Shown piece by piece: positions 35,809-46,295 of a DNA stretch of 64,000 nt. A program made the position numbers and the translations under genes. The first letter of the stretch is position 1. The number at the start of each line of letters is the position of its first letter. Below the pieces are notes generated by a model. That model had not been told where the DNA came from. It did no database searches and saw nothing but the letters and a program-made list of their open reading frames with translations. Source of the stretch: Planctopirus ephydatiae (GTDB lineage: Bacteria > Planctomycetota > Planctomycetia > Planctomycetales > Planctomycetaceae); NCBI RefSeq assembly GCF_007752345.1, contig NZ_CP036299.1:2185001-2249000 (forward strand), read 5' to 3'.

Positions 35809-36690
35809 TCCTACATCCCTGAATTCAATGGGAACAAACCTGCCACAATCACACCGGCTTTACGGATCGTATCGAAGTTTCTCAAAGATAGGCAATACGC
35901 CTCTTGGCAGAACCCTCACAATCTTTCCAATCCCACAGGTAAAGTGAGATCTGATGCTGAACACCAGCTCACAGTCGATTGGACCAAACTTGCTGATCGT
36001 CAGCCTTGAGACCAATTACTTCTCTCTGGTTACAGTTCTTGCAATTCTGAAGTATTTCGCCTGATCAGAATCCGCAATTTAAAGCCAGATCCGGCAGACG
36101 ATGTGATGAGATACGCGAGTTCGCTTCATTTTGTGAGAACAATCCGTGCGAGGCTTTTCACAGAATCGCCTTTGATTCCTGCGGAGAGCCGCGCCAGAAT
36201 ACGGCTCATATGGAAGTTCTTGTGCGGAATTCCTGGTCAGGAAAAAACAATCTGCAACCCTCAGAAGACAAAGACAAATAAAAGTTGGCTTGAATTTTGT
36301 CGGAAGTCCGATAGCCTGAAGTGTGTTAATAGCCTGCTCGATGATTCGAGCTACCCTTTGCCAGGGATCTTCAATTTCAGTTGTGACGCACGAATCACCA
36401 CAGAAAATTCTTTGGCAAAGTGGACTGGCGCCGGGTGTTCCCATGAGTTACATGGCTCCGGCGCTGTGTGCGACATGCGATGATTCGTCATGTTTTCACA
36501 CGGAGCTGGGCTGGCAAGTCGGGTATTGCCGTAGTGAGCGCGACGTCTGAGTCAGCATAAATTTGTGCTGACGGATGAAGCTTACGAGTGCAAATCGCGC
36601 GACGAGCATCATGAGGCTCAAGGGAACGGTTTCTGGTTGCAGTCTCCACTGCAACAATTGTTGACCGCTCCTTTCGGTTCCGGATGTGCC
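35809..36690. other. Long intergenic region (882 bp) between divergent genes
   Basis: AT-richer than the flanks, with no convincing gene. A TCAGCA/TGCTGA hairpin lies around 36552-36571. A 35-codon frame from ATG 36444 has two CxxC-like cysteine pairs (CATCDDSSCF) but no ribosome site. Open frames at 36103-36483 and on the minus strand at 36079-36444 look random. It may hold leader elements for the 5.2-kb cytochrome gene. Confidence 0.45.
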
Positions 36691-39600
36691 ATGCCTCAAC
36701 CCTCCTGCCTTTTTGGACAATCGTTCCCATCCCTTGTGGATCTGTTGTCTTCTGTTCGCAATCTTCTCTGTCGCGCCACGTTCGCCATCCTGATGGCTGC
36801 CAGCAGCCTCGGACTTGCCTCGTCATGGGCAGAAGATCAGCCTAAAGAGGGTGCCGAGACCAAGCCTGTCAGCTTTCATTCTCAGATCAAGCCATTGCTG
36901 CAGTCTCGATGCTCAGGTTGCCACCAGGCGGCTAAATCTCAGGGCGAATACATTCTCACCGATTTTGCCAGCATGATGAAGCCGGGCGAAACCGGCACAC
37001 CCTCAATCGTGCCCGGCAAGCCCGAAGCGAGCTACCTCATTTCGCAAATCCAGCGGAATGACAAAGGGCAGGCCGAAATGCCTAAAGGACTCCCCGCGCT
37101 TTCACAGGTTGAAATTGAGCTGATGTCGCGCTGGATTCGCGAGGGTGCCAAAGATGATTCACCACCTGCAGAACTGAGAATCTTCGATCAGGAGCATCCC
37201 CCCGTTTACAGTCGGCTCCCATTGATCACGTCGCTGGACTATTCCAAGGATGGCAAGCTTCTGGCAGTGGCAGGCTTCCATGAAGCCTTGATTCTCGATA
37301 GCACGACAGGTGCTGTTGTCGCTCGCTTGATTGGACAATCGGAACGTATTGAGACCGTCAGGTTCTCCCCTGATGGGACCCGAGTTCTCATCGTGGGTGG
37401 AAATCCCGGTCGTACTGGCGAATTCCAGATCTGGAAAACTTCAGACTGGTCGCTGGAAACCTCAGCCACGGTCACTTTCGATACTATTTATGGCGGAAGC
37501 TGGTCACCCGATGGAAAACTCGTCGCCCTGGGTGGGGCCGATAATTCTGTCCGAGCCTTCAATGCCGCCACGGGAGAGCAGGTTCTGTTTCAAGGGGCTC
37601 ACAGTGATTGGGTGCGCGATACCGTCTTCAGCAAGGATGGCTCGCACTTGATTTCTGTCGGTCGCGATATGACGACCAAACTGACCGAAGTCGCCACTCA
37701 AAGATTCGTCGATAATGTCACTTCGATCACACCCGGAGCGCTCAAGGGTGGTATCCAGGCCATTGCCCGGCATCCCGAGCGTGATGAGATTATCGTGGGT
37801 GGATCCGACGGGATTGCCCGCGTGTACCGTGTCTTCCGCGTAACCAATCGCGTCATTGGTGATGATGCCAACCTCATCCGGCATATGCCCGCTCTGCCGG
37901 GAAGAATCTTCTCCGTGGCAGTCAGTCCCGATGGTCAGCGTTTTGCAGCAGCCTCTTCTCTCGATGGCCAGGGCCATTGGGCAATTTATGATTTCACGTT
38001 TGATACGTCACTGCCTGATGACATCAAAGCGATTAATCAGAAAGTGGTCACTTCCCGGTCAGCCGAAGAAAAAGAGAAGCTCGAAAAGTACCTCACGTTA
38101 AACACGAAAGTTCTGGCCCAGGGAAGCATGCCAGAAAGTTCGCTCTACTCACTCGCCTTTTCGCCGGATGGGCAGACTTTGGCAATTGGTGGAGCCGACG
38201 GTCTGCTCCGGCAGATGAACGCTACCAATGGCGAACAGGCGAAATCATTCCCAGTCGTCAATCTGGCGCAGAACGACCAGACGGCTTCCACAGGAGCCTC
38301 CCCAAAAAAGGTGGCACCAGCCGCGACATCGAGTCCGCAAGGGCCTTCCAGTCAGGAATCTTTGCCTTCTGGTCGCACGATTGTCTCGTTGTCGATGGCT
38401 CCGGAAAATCTGGAATTCACCAGCCGTTTTTCATCCGTGCAACTGCTGGTTTTTGCCAAACTGGATAACGGCGACGTGATCGATGGCACGCGCCTCGTCA
38501 AATATTCGACAAGTCAGGCACCCTTTGTTGTCGTCTCTCCCACCGGGCTGGTCGAACCTCGCGAGACCGGTGCAGGGGAACTCGTGATTCAGTGGGGCGA
38601 ACTCTCTGTCAAGACTTCGGTCAAAGCCTATTGGCCAGCCCAGGAAAGCCCAGTCGACTTTGTGCGTGATGTAAATCCCGTGTTGTCAAAGCTGGGTTGC
38701 AATCAGGGAACCTGCCACGGAGCGGCTCAGGGGAAAAATGGTTTCAAGCTCTCCTTGCGAGGCTACGACCCGCTCTTTGATCTCCGGGGGTTCACCGACG
38801 ATCTCGCTGGCCGCCGCATCAATCTGGCCTCACCTCAAGACAGCCTCATGCTCTTGAAGCCGACGATGGTGACTCCCCACGTCGGCGGACATCTGCTCAA
38901 TCGGGACGAGATTTACTACTCCATTATCGAAAGCTGGATTGCTCAAGGTGCCAAACTCAATCTCTCGACACCACGAGTGACCTCCATCAGTCTGGAGCCC
39001 GAGAATCCCATTATCCAGAAAGTGGGTGGGCAGCAGCAGTTCCGTGTGATGGCCACCTATGCCGATGGAGCACGGCGGGACGTGACCCGCGAGTCATACA
39101 TCGAGACGGGAAATATGGAAGTGGCGACTGCCAGCCGTTCGGGCCTCTTGACATCTCTGCGCCGCGGTGAAGCTCCCATTCTTGCCCGCTTTGAAGGAGC
39201 CTATGCCGCGACGACGCTCACTGTGATGGGCGATCGCACAGGATTTGTCTGGCAAACTCCGGAAAGTTGGAGTCGCATTGATGAACTCGTCGCCAACAAA
39301 TGGGAGCGAATGAAGATTCAGCCCAGTGGGCTCTGCTCGGATTCTGAATTCCTCCGCCGTGTCTATCTCGACCTGACGGGCTTGCCACCAACTGCTGACA
39401 AGGTCAGGTCTTTCCTAGCAGACCCAAGGCCCACGCGTGTCAAACGCGACGAAGTGGTCGATCAACTCGTCGGGAGCCCGGATTATGTGGAATTCTGGAC
39501 GAACAAGTGGGCCGATCTGCTGCAGGTCAATCGCAAGTTCCTCGGAGCCGAAGGTGCTGCCGCCTATCGGCAATGGATTCGCGAGCAGGTGGCTGGCAAT

Positions 39601-41904
39601 CTTCCTTATGACGAATTCGCCCGCAGAGTTTTGACCGCCCAAGGTTCGAACAAAGACCAGCCCGCAGCCTCGTACTTCAAGATCTTGCGGACTCCCGAAG
39701 ATGCCATGGAAAATACGACTCATTTGTTCCTGGCCATTCGCTTCAACTGCAACAAATGCCACGACCATCCCTTCGAAAAATGGACTCAGGATCAGTATTA
39801 CGAAACTGCTGCCTATTTCGCCCAGATTGACCGCGAAAGAGATCCAGCCTCGGGTGATCGTCGGATAGGTGGAACGGCCGTCGAAGGGGCCACACCTCTC
39901 TACGAGATCATCAAAGATAAGTCCTCAGGCGATGTGATTCATGATCGCACCAAAGCGGTGGCACCACCTCGCTTCCCTTACGAAGTGAATGCCAGCTTGC
40001 CCGAGCAGGCATCGCGTCGCGAGCAGCTGGCCGGCTGGATGACATCCACAGACAACCGCTACTTCGCCAAAAGCTATGTGAACCGCTTGTGGGGTTACAT
40101 GCTGGGTGTAGGGATCATTGAACCGATTGATGATATTCGCGCCGGGAACCCGCCAAGTAATCCCGAATTGCTCGATGAACTCACCCGCGAATTCCTTACT
40201 CACGGTTTTGACACTCAGCACATGATGCGGCTGATCTGCAAATCGCGCACATACCAGCTTTCTGTCGATGCCAACAAATGGAACGAAGACGACAAAATCA
40301 ACTACTCGCACGCCATGGCTCGCCGCCTTCCTGCAGAAGTCCTCTATGATTCGATCTTCCGCGGGACAGGGGCCGTATCGAAGTTCCCTGGTGTGCCGGC
40401 AGGAGCGAGAGCTGCGTCTCTTCCCGATTCAGGAGTCGAGTTACCCAGTGGTTTCCTCAATACCTTTGGTCGCCCCACTCGTGAAAGTGCCTGTGAATGC
40501 GAGCGCAGCAGCGGATTGCAACTGGGCCCCGTGATGGCACTGATCAGTGGCCCCACAGTGGCCGAAGCGGTCGAAGACCCTGCTAACGAACTGGCCAAAC
40601 TGACTCAGCAGATCACCGATGATAAGCAACTGATCAATGAAATCTTCCTCAGAATGGTCGGACGCCCTGCCACAGATGCCGAAGTCAATGCCGCTGTCGA
40701 GAGCATGAACCAGATTGCGGGTGATCATCGCAAGGTGGAAACTCTTTACCAGCAGCGCGAAGCCCAGTGGAAAGAAATCTTCGCTCGTCTGGAAGCTCAG
40801 CGTCTCGAACGCCTGGCACTCGCCGAAAAAGAGCTGCAAAGCTTTGAAGTCGAGTTTCTCCCGAAGCGTATGCAGGAGGAACAGCAGAGGCAGCAATCTT
40901 TGGCTCAACAACAGGAGGCCAGCCAGAAGCGCCGCGAAGAACTTAAAGAAACGCTCGTGAAAGACTGGAAATCACCAGTTCCCACCGAGCAGCTATCGTC
41001 TGCATGGCACACAGTTATACCTAAAGAGGCCAAATCGAGCCTGAACGCTACGCTCACCATCCAGCCCGATCAATCGATTCTCGCAGAATCAAAGCCCGGC
41101 AATAACCACCTCTACACCATTGTTGCCGAGACCCAGGTGCGCGGTATTACCGGCTTCCGTCTCGAGGCCCTGACCGACGTCAGGCTTCCTGCACGCGGTC
41201 CTGGTCTGGCACCTAGTGGCAACTTCGTACTGACAGAAATCGAAGTCGAAGCAGCACCCTTGGAAAAACCTAAACAAAAGAAGAAGCTCAAACTCAAGCG
41301 GGCCGTCGCCGATTTCTCACAGGAAAATTATGCGGTAGAAACAGCCTTCGACGGCAAACGGAATCCCAATAACAATGGCTGGGCAGTTGATCCAAAGGTG
41401 GGCCAGACTCACTGGGCTACCTTTGAATTCGAAGAACCCGTTGACTTCGAGGCTGGAACTCAACTCACGTTCCTGCTCGACCAGCGCTACACCGATGGTA
41501 AACATGCATTGGGTCGATTCCGGATCTCGCTCACGACCGCCTCCGTTCCGCTTCAGGTGGGCTTGCCACCTCTGGTCGAAATGGCCGTTTTGAATCCAGA
41601 AGCTCGCACACCAGAAATGCAGGCTGCCTTCGAAGAATTCATCATCGCTCAGGATGAAGCTCTTCGGAAAATTGAAGTCGAGATTGTCAGGCTGAGTTCT
41701 CCATTACCACCTGATCCCAAGCATGTCGCACTTCAGGAGGCCGTCGCGACAGCGAAACAGCCCATCCCGGAAGATCGTCTGCTCGTCGCACGCCGCACCG
41801 ATAAGGACATGAGTACAAAGCAACTGGAGAATCTCCGGTTGACGATGGTGCAGGATGTCGCCTGGGCCCTCATTAACAGTCCCGAGTTCCTGTTCAACCA
41901 TTAG
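36691..41904 (+). CDS. Giant planctomycete cytochrome c / WD40 / DUF1549 / DUF1553 protein
   Basis: 1,737 residues. After a signal peptide (about 15-48) comes a planctomycete cytochrome domain with CSGCH (74-78) and the MPKGLPALS/E-I-E-L-M-S-R-W-I block. WD40-like repeats follow (DGKLLAVAGFHEALILDSTTG and five or more similar units, about 175-510), then an Ig-like bacterial beta domain, a second CHG site (GTCHG near 673), another Ig-like domain and DUF1549 (CNKCHDHPFEKWTQDQYY near 1019-1036). DUF1553 follows and includes a long coiled-coil (EQQRQQSLAQQQEASQKRREELKE near 1395-1420). It should be a large periplasmic redox or binding protein. ATG 36691 is preferred because it opens the signal peptide. 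Confidence 0.85.
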   Translation: MPQPSCLFGQSFPSLVDLLSSVRNLLCRATFAILMAASSLGLASSWAEDQPKEGAETKPVSFHSQIKPLLQSRCSGCHQAAKSQGEYILTDFASMMKPGETGTPSIVPGKPEASYLISQIQRNDKGQAEMPKGLPALSQVEIELMSRWIREGAKDDSPPAELRIFDQEHPPVYSRLPLITSLDYSKDGKLLAVAGFHEALILDSTTGAVVARLIGQSERIETVRFSPDGTRVLIVGGNPGRTGEFQIWKTSDWSLETSATVTFDTIYGGSWSPDGKLVALGGADNSVRAFNAATGEQVLFQGAHSDWVRDTVFSKDGSHLISVGRDMTTKLTEVATQRFVDNVTSITPGALKGGIQAIARHPERDEIIVGGSDGIARVYRVFRVTNRVIGDDANLIRHMPALPGRIFSVAVSPDGQRFAAASSLDGQGHWAIYDFTFDTSLPDDIKAINQKVVTSRSAEEKEKLEKYLTLNTKVLAQGSMPESSLYSLAFSPDGQTLAIGGADGLLRQMNATNGEQAKSFPVVNLAQNDQTASTGASPKKVAPAATSSPQGPSSQESLPSGRTIVSLSMAPENLEFTSRFSSVQLLVFAKLDNGDVIDGTRLVKYSTSQAPFVVVSPTGLVEPRETGAGELVIQWGELSVKTSVKAYWPAQESPVDFVRDVNPVLSKLGCNQGTCHGAAQGKNGFKLSLRGYDPLFDLRGFTDDLAGRRINLASPQDSLMLLKPTMVTPHVGGHLLNRDEIYYSIIESWIAQGAKLNLSTPRVTSISLEPENPIIQKVGGQQQFRVMATYADGARRDVTRESYIETGNMEVATASRSGLLTSLRRGEAPILARFEGAYAATTLTVMGDRTGFVWQTPESWSRIDELVANKWERMKIQPSGLCSDSEFLRRVYLDLTGLPPTADKVRSFLADPRPTRVKRDEVVDQLVGSPDYVEFWTNKWADLLQVNRKFLGAEGAAAYRQWIREQVAGNLPYDEFARRVLTAQGSNKDQPAASYFKILRTPEDAMENTTHLFLAIRFNCNKCHDHPFEKWTQDQYYETAAYFAQIDRERDPASGDRRIGGTAVEGATPLYEIIKDKSSGDVIHDRTKAVAPPRFPYEVNASLPEQASRREQLAGWMTSTDNRYFAKSYVNRLWGYMLGVGIIEPIDDIRAGNPPSNPELLDELTREFLTHGFDTQHMMRLICKSRTYQLSVDANKWNEDDKINYSHAMARRLPAEVLYDSIFRGTGAVSKFPGVPAGARAASLPDSGVELPSGFLNTFGRPTRESACECERSSGLQLGPVMALISGPTVAEAVEDPANELAKLTQQITDDKQLINEIFLRMVGRPATDAEVNAAVESMNQIAGDHRKVETLYQQREAQWKEIFARLEAQRLERLALAEKELQSFEVEFLPKRMQEEQQRQQSLAQQQEASQKRREELKETLVKDWKSPVPTEQLSSAWHTVIPKEAKSSLNATLTIQPDQSILAESKPGNNHLYTIVAETQVRGITGFRLEALTDVRLPARGPGLAPSGNFVLTEIEVEAAPLEKPKQKKKLKLKRAVADFSQENYAVETAFDGKRNPNNNGWAVDPKVGQTHWATFEFEEPVDFEAGTQLTFLLDQRYTDGKHALGRFRISLTTASVPLQVGLPPLVEMAVLNPEARTPEMQAAFEEFIIAQDEALRKIEVEIVRLSSPLPPDPKHVALQEAVATAKQPIPEDRLLVARRTDKDMSTKQLENLRLTMVQDVAWALINSPEFLFNH

Positions 41905-42037
41905 ACCGAAATCAGGTTTTCGTCTCTCCATTAAGGTATTGAGTTTCACGAACTGAGAACGACCACACTGGGTCGATAATCCAAAGAACCACTCCGAATA
42001 AACTTTTGAACCTGTAATTCTTTAGGGGCACCTCGCC

Positions 42038-43510
42038 ATGTTAGTTATCCCCGGTCAACCTGGAAAAGATATGTGCGATCCCCATCTCGGCGTATCGCGA
42101 CGAGCTCTGCTGCGTGTGGGTGGTACTGGCCTGTTCGGACTATCACTTGGTCAGATGCTGGGCCTCAAGGCACAGGCGAATGATTCGGCTCTCGCCACCG
42201 GTGGTCCGGGCTGGAACAAAGCGAAAAGCATTATCCTGGTCTATCTTCAAGGGGGCCCGAGTCATCTTGACCTGTGGGATCCCAAGGAGAATGTTCCCGA
42301 CAATGTCCGCAGCGCGTTTGCTCCCATTTCGACCAAACTGCCGGGCGTCAAATTCACCGAGATTCTGCCCAAACTGGCCCAGGTGAACGACAAATTCACA
42401 TTGATCCGGTCGATGAGCTATACGCCCAATGGCCTCTTCAACCACACGGCCGCCATTTATCAGATGATGACTGGCTACACGACAGATAAAGTCAGTCCTT
42501 CAGGCCAGTTGGAACCTCCTTCACCCAAGGATTTTCCTAACTTTGGTTCGAACATCATCCGCTTGAAGCCACCCAAGGAGCAGATGCTTCCCTTCGTCAT
42601 GCTCCCGAGGCCACTTCAGGAAAGTAACGTTGTCGGCAAAGGAGGAACGGCTGGCTTCTTAGGCAAAGCCTACGATCCGTACACGCTCTATCCCGATGGC
42701 GACGATATGGATATGGCCAAGATGGAACGCATTCGTATTGACGACCTCCAATTGCGGCCCGAAGTTTATGCGACACGTCTCGAACGGCGGGCACGCCTCC
42801 GTGAACAGATCAATTCACTGATGCCCCGCATGGATGAAGCCGTTGCCGACTACAAGCTGGGTGAATACTACGATCAGGCTCTCGGTCTGATTATTTCCGG
42901 CCGAGCCCGGGAAGCATTCGCTATTTCCACCGAAGACGATACCACCCGCGATCTGTATGGCCGCAACACCTTTGGTCAAAGCCTCCTGCTGGCTCGCCGT
43001 CTGGTTGAAGCCGGAACCCGTGTGGTCGAAGTGGTCTGGCCGAAAGTGGCGAACAGCGACAATCACTCGTGGGATCATCACGTGGGTTTGACAGATCGCA
43101 TGAAGAAACAGTCTGGCCCCATGTTCGATGCCGGTCTGTCAGGTCTCATTACCGATCTCGATCAGCGGGGATTGCTCAACGAAACTCTCGTGGTCGCTGT
43201 GGGTGAGTTCGGTCGCAGCCCGCAAAAGGGCGTCAGCACGTCCGGTAACGGTAACAGTGCTGATGGTCGCGATCACTGGCCTTATTGCTACACCGCCATG
43301 GTGGCTGGTGCCGGCATTACGCCAGGAGCCGTTTATGGCGAAAGTGACAAAACGGCCTCAGCCCCCAGCAAGTCGCCCGTTCATCCGGCGGAACTTCTGG
43401 CCACGATCTACCACTCGTTTGGCATCCATCCCGAAACGATCGTCTACAATCACCTGAACCAGCCACGAGAGTTGGTCAAGGCCCAGGCCATTACCTCACT
43501 CTTCGTGTAA
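42038..43510 (+). CDS. DUF1501 family protein, Tat-exported
   Basis: 490 residues with a Tat signal ([21 protein letters not shown], about 20-40) and a complete DUF1501 domain: [20 protein letters not shown], the [20 protein letters not shown] block (metal-site region), [30 protein letters not shown] and the terminal [16 protein letters not shown]. These are more complete alkaline-phosphatase-superfamily residues (GRDHW) than in the shorter paralogue at 5943, which has HYGLHRHF instead. It forms an operon with the giant cytochrome gene upstream (133 bp). Substrate unknown. AGGGG precedes ATG 42038. A terminator follows. Confidence 0.88.
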   Translation: MLVIPGQPGKDMCDPHLGVSRRALLRVGGTGLFGLSLGQMLGLKAQANDSALATGGPGWNKAKSIILVYLQGGPSHLDLWDPKENVPDNVRSAFAPISTKLPGVKFTEILPKLAQVNDKFTLIRSMSYTPNGLFNHTAAIYQMMTGYTTDKVSPSGQLEPPSPKDFPNFGSNIIRLKPPKEQMLPFVMLPRPLQESNVVGKGGTAGFLGKAYDPYTLYPDGDDMDMAKMERIRIDDLQLRPEVYATRLERRARLREQINSLMPRMDEAVADYKLGEYYDQALGLIISGRAREAFAISTEDDTTRDLYGRNTFGQSLLLARRLVEAGTRVVEVVWPKVANSDNHSWDHHVGLTDRMKKQSGPMFDAGLSGLITDLDQRGLLNETLVVAVGEFGRSPQKGVSTSGNGNSADGRDHWPYCYTAMVAGAGITPGAVYGESDKTASAPSKSPVHPAELLATIYHSFGIHPETIVYNHLNQPRELVKAQAITSLFV

Positions 43511-43584
43511 AACCTGACTAATGTAACGACAAGCGAAAACCATCGCGCGAATGTTTCCACATTTGCGCGAAGGTTTGGATTCAG

Positions 43585-43620
43585 GGCGACTCACTCCATC
43601 GAGAATGAGCCGCCTTTTTT
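43585..43620 (+). terminator. Rho-independent terminator
   Basis: GGCGACTCA (43585-43593) and TGAGCCGCC (43606-43614) form an 8-of-9 stem followed by six T. Ends the cytochrome/DUF1501 operon. Confidence 0.8.
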
Positions 43621-43688
43621 CATTTTTGCATGTGGTTGTCTTCTCGAAGGATAACTCGCTTTCGATGAAGTAAGCGCACTCTGTGTGC

Positions 43689-43714
43689 CATGCTTGCAGC
43701 TATGGACAAGCATG
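43689..43714. repeat. CATGCTT palindrome family, copy 3
   Basis: CATGCTTG (43689-43696) and CAAGCATG (43707-43714) around CAGCTATGGA. Confidence 0.6.
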
Positions 43715-43978
43715 TTTTCACATCCAAGAACGCGCTGTTATCTTCTGGGAAAACGTCTGAGATTCGGCAGCCAACATTCCAATCACGAATTCCGCAGAAG
43801 AAGTTCATCAACGCACAATGGTTACAGTTTACGCCGCAGGCTCAGGTCGGCACGCTATGACCATTTCTCACGTTCCCGCACGATCCATTCGGCCGGACAC
43901 TTTGCCGGGGTTCCCTTTGAGCATAGACTGTAATGACTCATTGAAAGCCTGCACTCAGGGAACAGGGATTGCACCAAC

Positions 43979-44776
43979 ATGCCCTATTTTGAAACAACTG
44001 CCGGTCGAGTCTTTGCTGTCGTTCAAGGTGAAGGGCCGCCCGTTGTTCTGCTGCACGGCTTCCCTTTGACTCATCGCATGTGGCGCGAGCAGATGGTGCC
44101 GCTTTCAGCGAATCATCAGTTGATCGTCCCCGATTTTCCCGGCTTCGGGCAGACACCGCTGGCGAAAGACAGCCTGTCGATCGATGACTATGCGATCGTC
44201 ACCTTTGCCCTTCTGGATGTCATTGCCCCGCAGCAACCTGTTCATGTGGCGGGTCTCTCCATGGGAGGGTACATCGCCATGGGGATGTTGCGCCAGGCGG
44301 CTGATCGAATCCGTTCGCTGGCACTGCTCAATACGAAACGTGAAGCCGATTCCGCCGAAGCTGCCCAGAAGCGGTTGGCCATGGCTGATAAACTGCTGGT
44401 CGAAGGCAGCCGGGTGGCTGCCGAAGCCATGATGCCCATGGTGATGGCACCAGATGTCAACGAAGACCGGCCCGCCCTTTTCGACTTTGTGCGTGATCTC
44501 ATGATCTCACAGGCAGCCCGTGGCCTGGCAGTCGCCCAGCGGGCCATGGCCAGCCGGCCAGACTCGACAGATCTATTAGCCAAGTGCGCCGTTCCTGTGC
44601 TCGTCGTGGCAGGTTCTGAAGACAAAATCACACCACCACAGGGGATGGCCGAGATGGCTCGCGATATTCCCGGCTCACACTTCGTCACAATTGCTGATTC
44701 CGGGCATCTCTCTCCACTGGAAAACCCCGTGGCTGTGAATGAAGCACTGATCAGCCACTTTCAAAGATATCCGTAA
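43979..44776 (+). CDS. Alpha/beta-fold hydrolase
   Basis: 265 residues. Canonical fold markers: VVLLHGFPLTHRMW (oxyanion strand-loop), PDFPGFGQT, the nucleophile elbow VAGLSMGGYIAMGM (Ser in GLSMGG), an acidic residue in VLVVAGSEDKITPPQ and a final histidine in IADSGHLSPLENP. It resembles 3-oxoadipate enol-lactonase/haloperoxidase-like esterases, but the substrate cannot be read. The following phosphodiesterase gene starts 65 bp downstream and both may be cotranscribed with the O-methyltransferase. Confidence 0.88.
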   Translation: MPYFETTAGRVFAVVQGEGPPVVLLHGFPLTHRMWREQMVPLSANHQLIVPDFPGFGQTPLAKDSLSIDDYAIVTFALLDVIAPQQPVHVAGLSMGGYIAMGMLRQAADRIRSLALLNTKREADSAEAAQKRLAMADKLLVEGSRVAAEAMMPMVMAPDVNEDRPALFDFVRDLMISQAARGLAVAQRAMASRPDSTDLLAKCAVPVLVVAGSEDKITPPQGMAEMARDIPGSHFVTIADSGHLSPLENPVAVNEALISHFQRYP

Positions 44777-44841
44777 ACAGGATCTAAAGCCGTCTATTGA
44801 CAGAATCCGCCAGTCTTTCCGCCAGGACAAAGTCATCTCCT

Positions 44842-46227
44842 ATGCCTCAGCCGCTGGTGATCATCAATGTGGTGGGTCTGACATACGAACAGCTGGGTCA
44901 GCACACGCCCCATCTCACGGCACTTGCCAAAGCCGGCACAGCAGCGCCCGCCAGCGGAGTTTTTCCAGCAGTCACCTGCACGGCACAGGCCTCGATGCTC
45001 ACAGGTACAACTGCGACACAGCATGGTATTGTCGGCAATGGATGGTACTTTCGTGACACCAGTGAAGTACGCCTCTGGCTGCAATCGAATCGATTGGTAC
45101 AAGGGACAAAACTTTACGAGCAGTTGACGTCGATTGATCCGGGCCTGACCACTGCCAAAATGTTCTGGTGGTACAACATGTATGCGCCCGTCGCCTTCTC
45201 GATGACTCCCCGGCCCAGTTACCCAGCCGATGGTCGCAAAATCTTCGATTCCTATTCATATCCCACGGAACTGCGCGATGTTCTCCAGAGCAAACTGGGG
45301 GTCTTCCCTTTGCAGTCCTTCTGGGGGCCGATGGCGGGAATCGAAAGTTCCCGCTGGATTGCCACAGCCTCCATCGAAGTGATGAAGAGTTATCGACCGT
45401 CACTGACATTGGTTTATCTGCCCCATCTGGATTACGACCTCCAGCGATATGGCCCGCACGATCCTCGCATTCAGAAAGCTTTGCAAGAAGTCGACCTCGA
45501 AGCGGGACGTGTCATCGAGGCTGCCCGAGATTCTGGTGCCGAAATTCTGGTTGTCTCGGAATACGGCATTACGGAAGTCTTGAAACCTGTGCACATCAAT
45601 CGTGTGCTCCGAGAGGCTGGCCTGCTGGTCGCTCGCCGCGAGCCATTAGGTTATGAAACACTCGATTGTGGCGCTTCCCGGGCATTTGCTGTCAGTGATC
45701 ATCAGGTGGCCCACGTCTACATTCAAGACGCGTCGGATATCCCGAGAGTCAAGAAACTTCTGGAGCAGACTGAAGGCATTGAGCGCGTGTTGGACGAAGC
45801 GGGCAAAGTCGAGTTGGGAATTGCTCACGAACGAGCCGGCGAACTGGTGGCCATTGCCGCACCGCAGGCGTGGTTCACGTACTATTTCTGGCTCGATGAT
45901 CATCTGGCACCGGACTACGCCCGCACGATCGACATCCATCGGAAACCTGGCTACGACCCCACCGAACTGCTGCTCGATCCGCAACTAAAGTTCCCGAAGT
46001 TGCGCATCATCCGGCGTCTGCTCCAGAAAAAACTGGGCTTTCGTTACTACATGGACGTGATCGGACTGGATGCCTCCATCGTTAAGGGTTCGCATGGAAG
46101 ACTCGCGACGAAAGGCCGCGAACCTGCGGAAGGGCCGGTCATGATCGCTTCCCGACCAGACATTCGCTCTGAGAACTGGAGTCTGCTCGATGTCCCTCAA
46201 ATTGCCAGAGCCTTGATGGGCTTGTAA
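44842..46227 (+). CDS. Alkaline phosphatase/nucleotide pyrophosphatase family phosphodiesterase
   Basis: 461 residues, no signal peptide. The N-terminus PLVIINVVGLTYEQLGQHTPHL followed by FPAVTCTAQASMLTGTTATQHG has the catalytic threonine (about residue 42) of the type I phosphodiesterase/nucleotide pyrophosphatase family. Later metal-site segments LPHLDYDLQRYGPHDP, VVSEYGI and HINRVL follow. This subgroup includes EboF-like proteins of the ebo cluster, but the other ebo genes are absent. ATG 44842 is used; an upstream TTG would extend the product by 15 residues of unusual composition. Next gene is a SAM methyltransferase 68 bp downstream. Confidence 0.85.
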   Translation: MPQPLVIINVVGLTYEQLGQHTPHLTALAKAGTAAPASGVFPAVTCTAQASMLTGTTATQHGIVGNGWYFRDTSEVRLWLQSNRLVQGTKLYEQLTSIDPGLTTAKMFWWYNMYAPVAFSMTPRPSYPADGRKIFDSYSYPTELRDVLQSKLGVFPLQSFWGPMAGIESSRWIATASIEVMKSYRPSLTLVYLPHLDYDLQRYGPHDPRIQKALQEVDLEAGRVIEAARDSGAEILVVSEYGITEVLKPVHINRVLREAGLLVARREPLGYETLDCGASRAFAVSDHQVAHVYIQDASDIPRVKKLLEQTEGIERVLDEAGKVELGIAHERAGELVAIAAPQAWFTYYFWLDDHLAPDYARTIDIHRKPGYDPTELLLDPQLKFPKLRIIRRLLQKKLGFRYYMDVIGLDASIVKGSHGRLATKGREPAEGPVMIASRPDIRSENWSLLDVPQIARALMGL

Positions 46228-46295
46228 TGAGATGACCTTCTATTGCAATTGATACAACCTCAACCTGAGTTGATCACGGAATTCTGGAGTTCGGC

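Larger units (their letters stand above)
43511..43978. other. Intergenic region with terminator and CATGCTT repeat
   Basis: Has an AT/GC palindrome (CGCGCGAATGT/ACATTTGCGCG, about 43545-43570), the terminator at 43585-43620 and the repeat at 43689-43714. No gene. Confidence 0.6.

Noticed and set aside
34318-36009. 563-codon open frame on the plus strand
   Set aside because: It lies wholly antisense to the well-supported Prc protease, has no signal or family motif, begins without a ribosome site and has the His/Ile/Asn-rich composition of antisense translation.
36103-36483. 126-codon frame in the long gap before the giant cytochrome gene
   Set aside because: Unbiased codon use, no ribosome site and an overlapping minus-strand frame of equal length; neither looks like protein.
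36444-36551. 35-codon frame with paired cysteines
   Set aside because: Cysteine spacing (CATCDDSSCF) was attractive, but there is no ribosome site and nothing else supports it.
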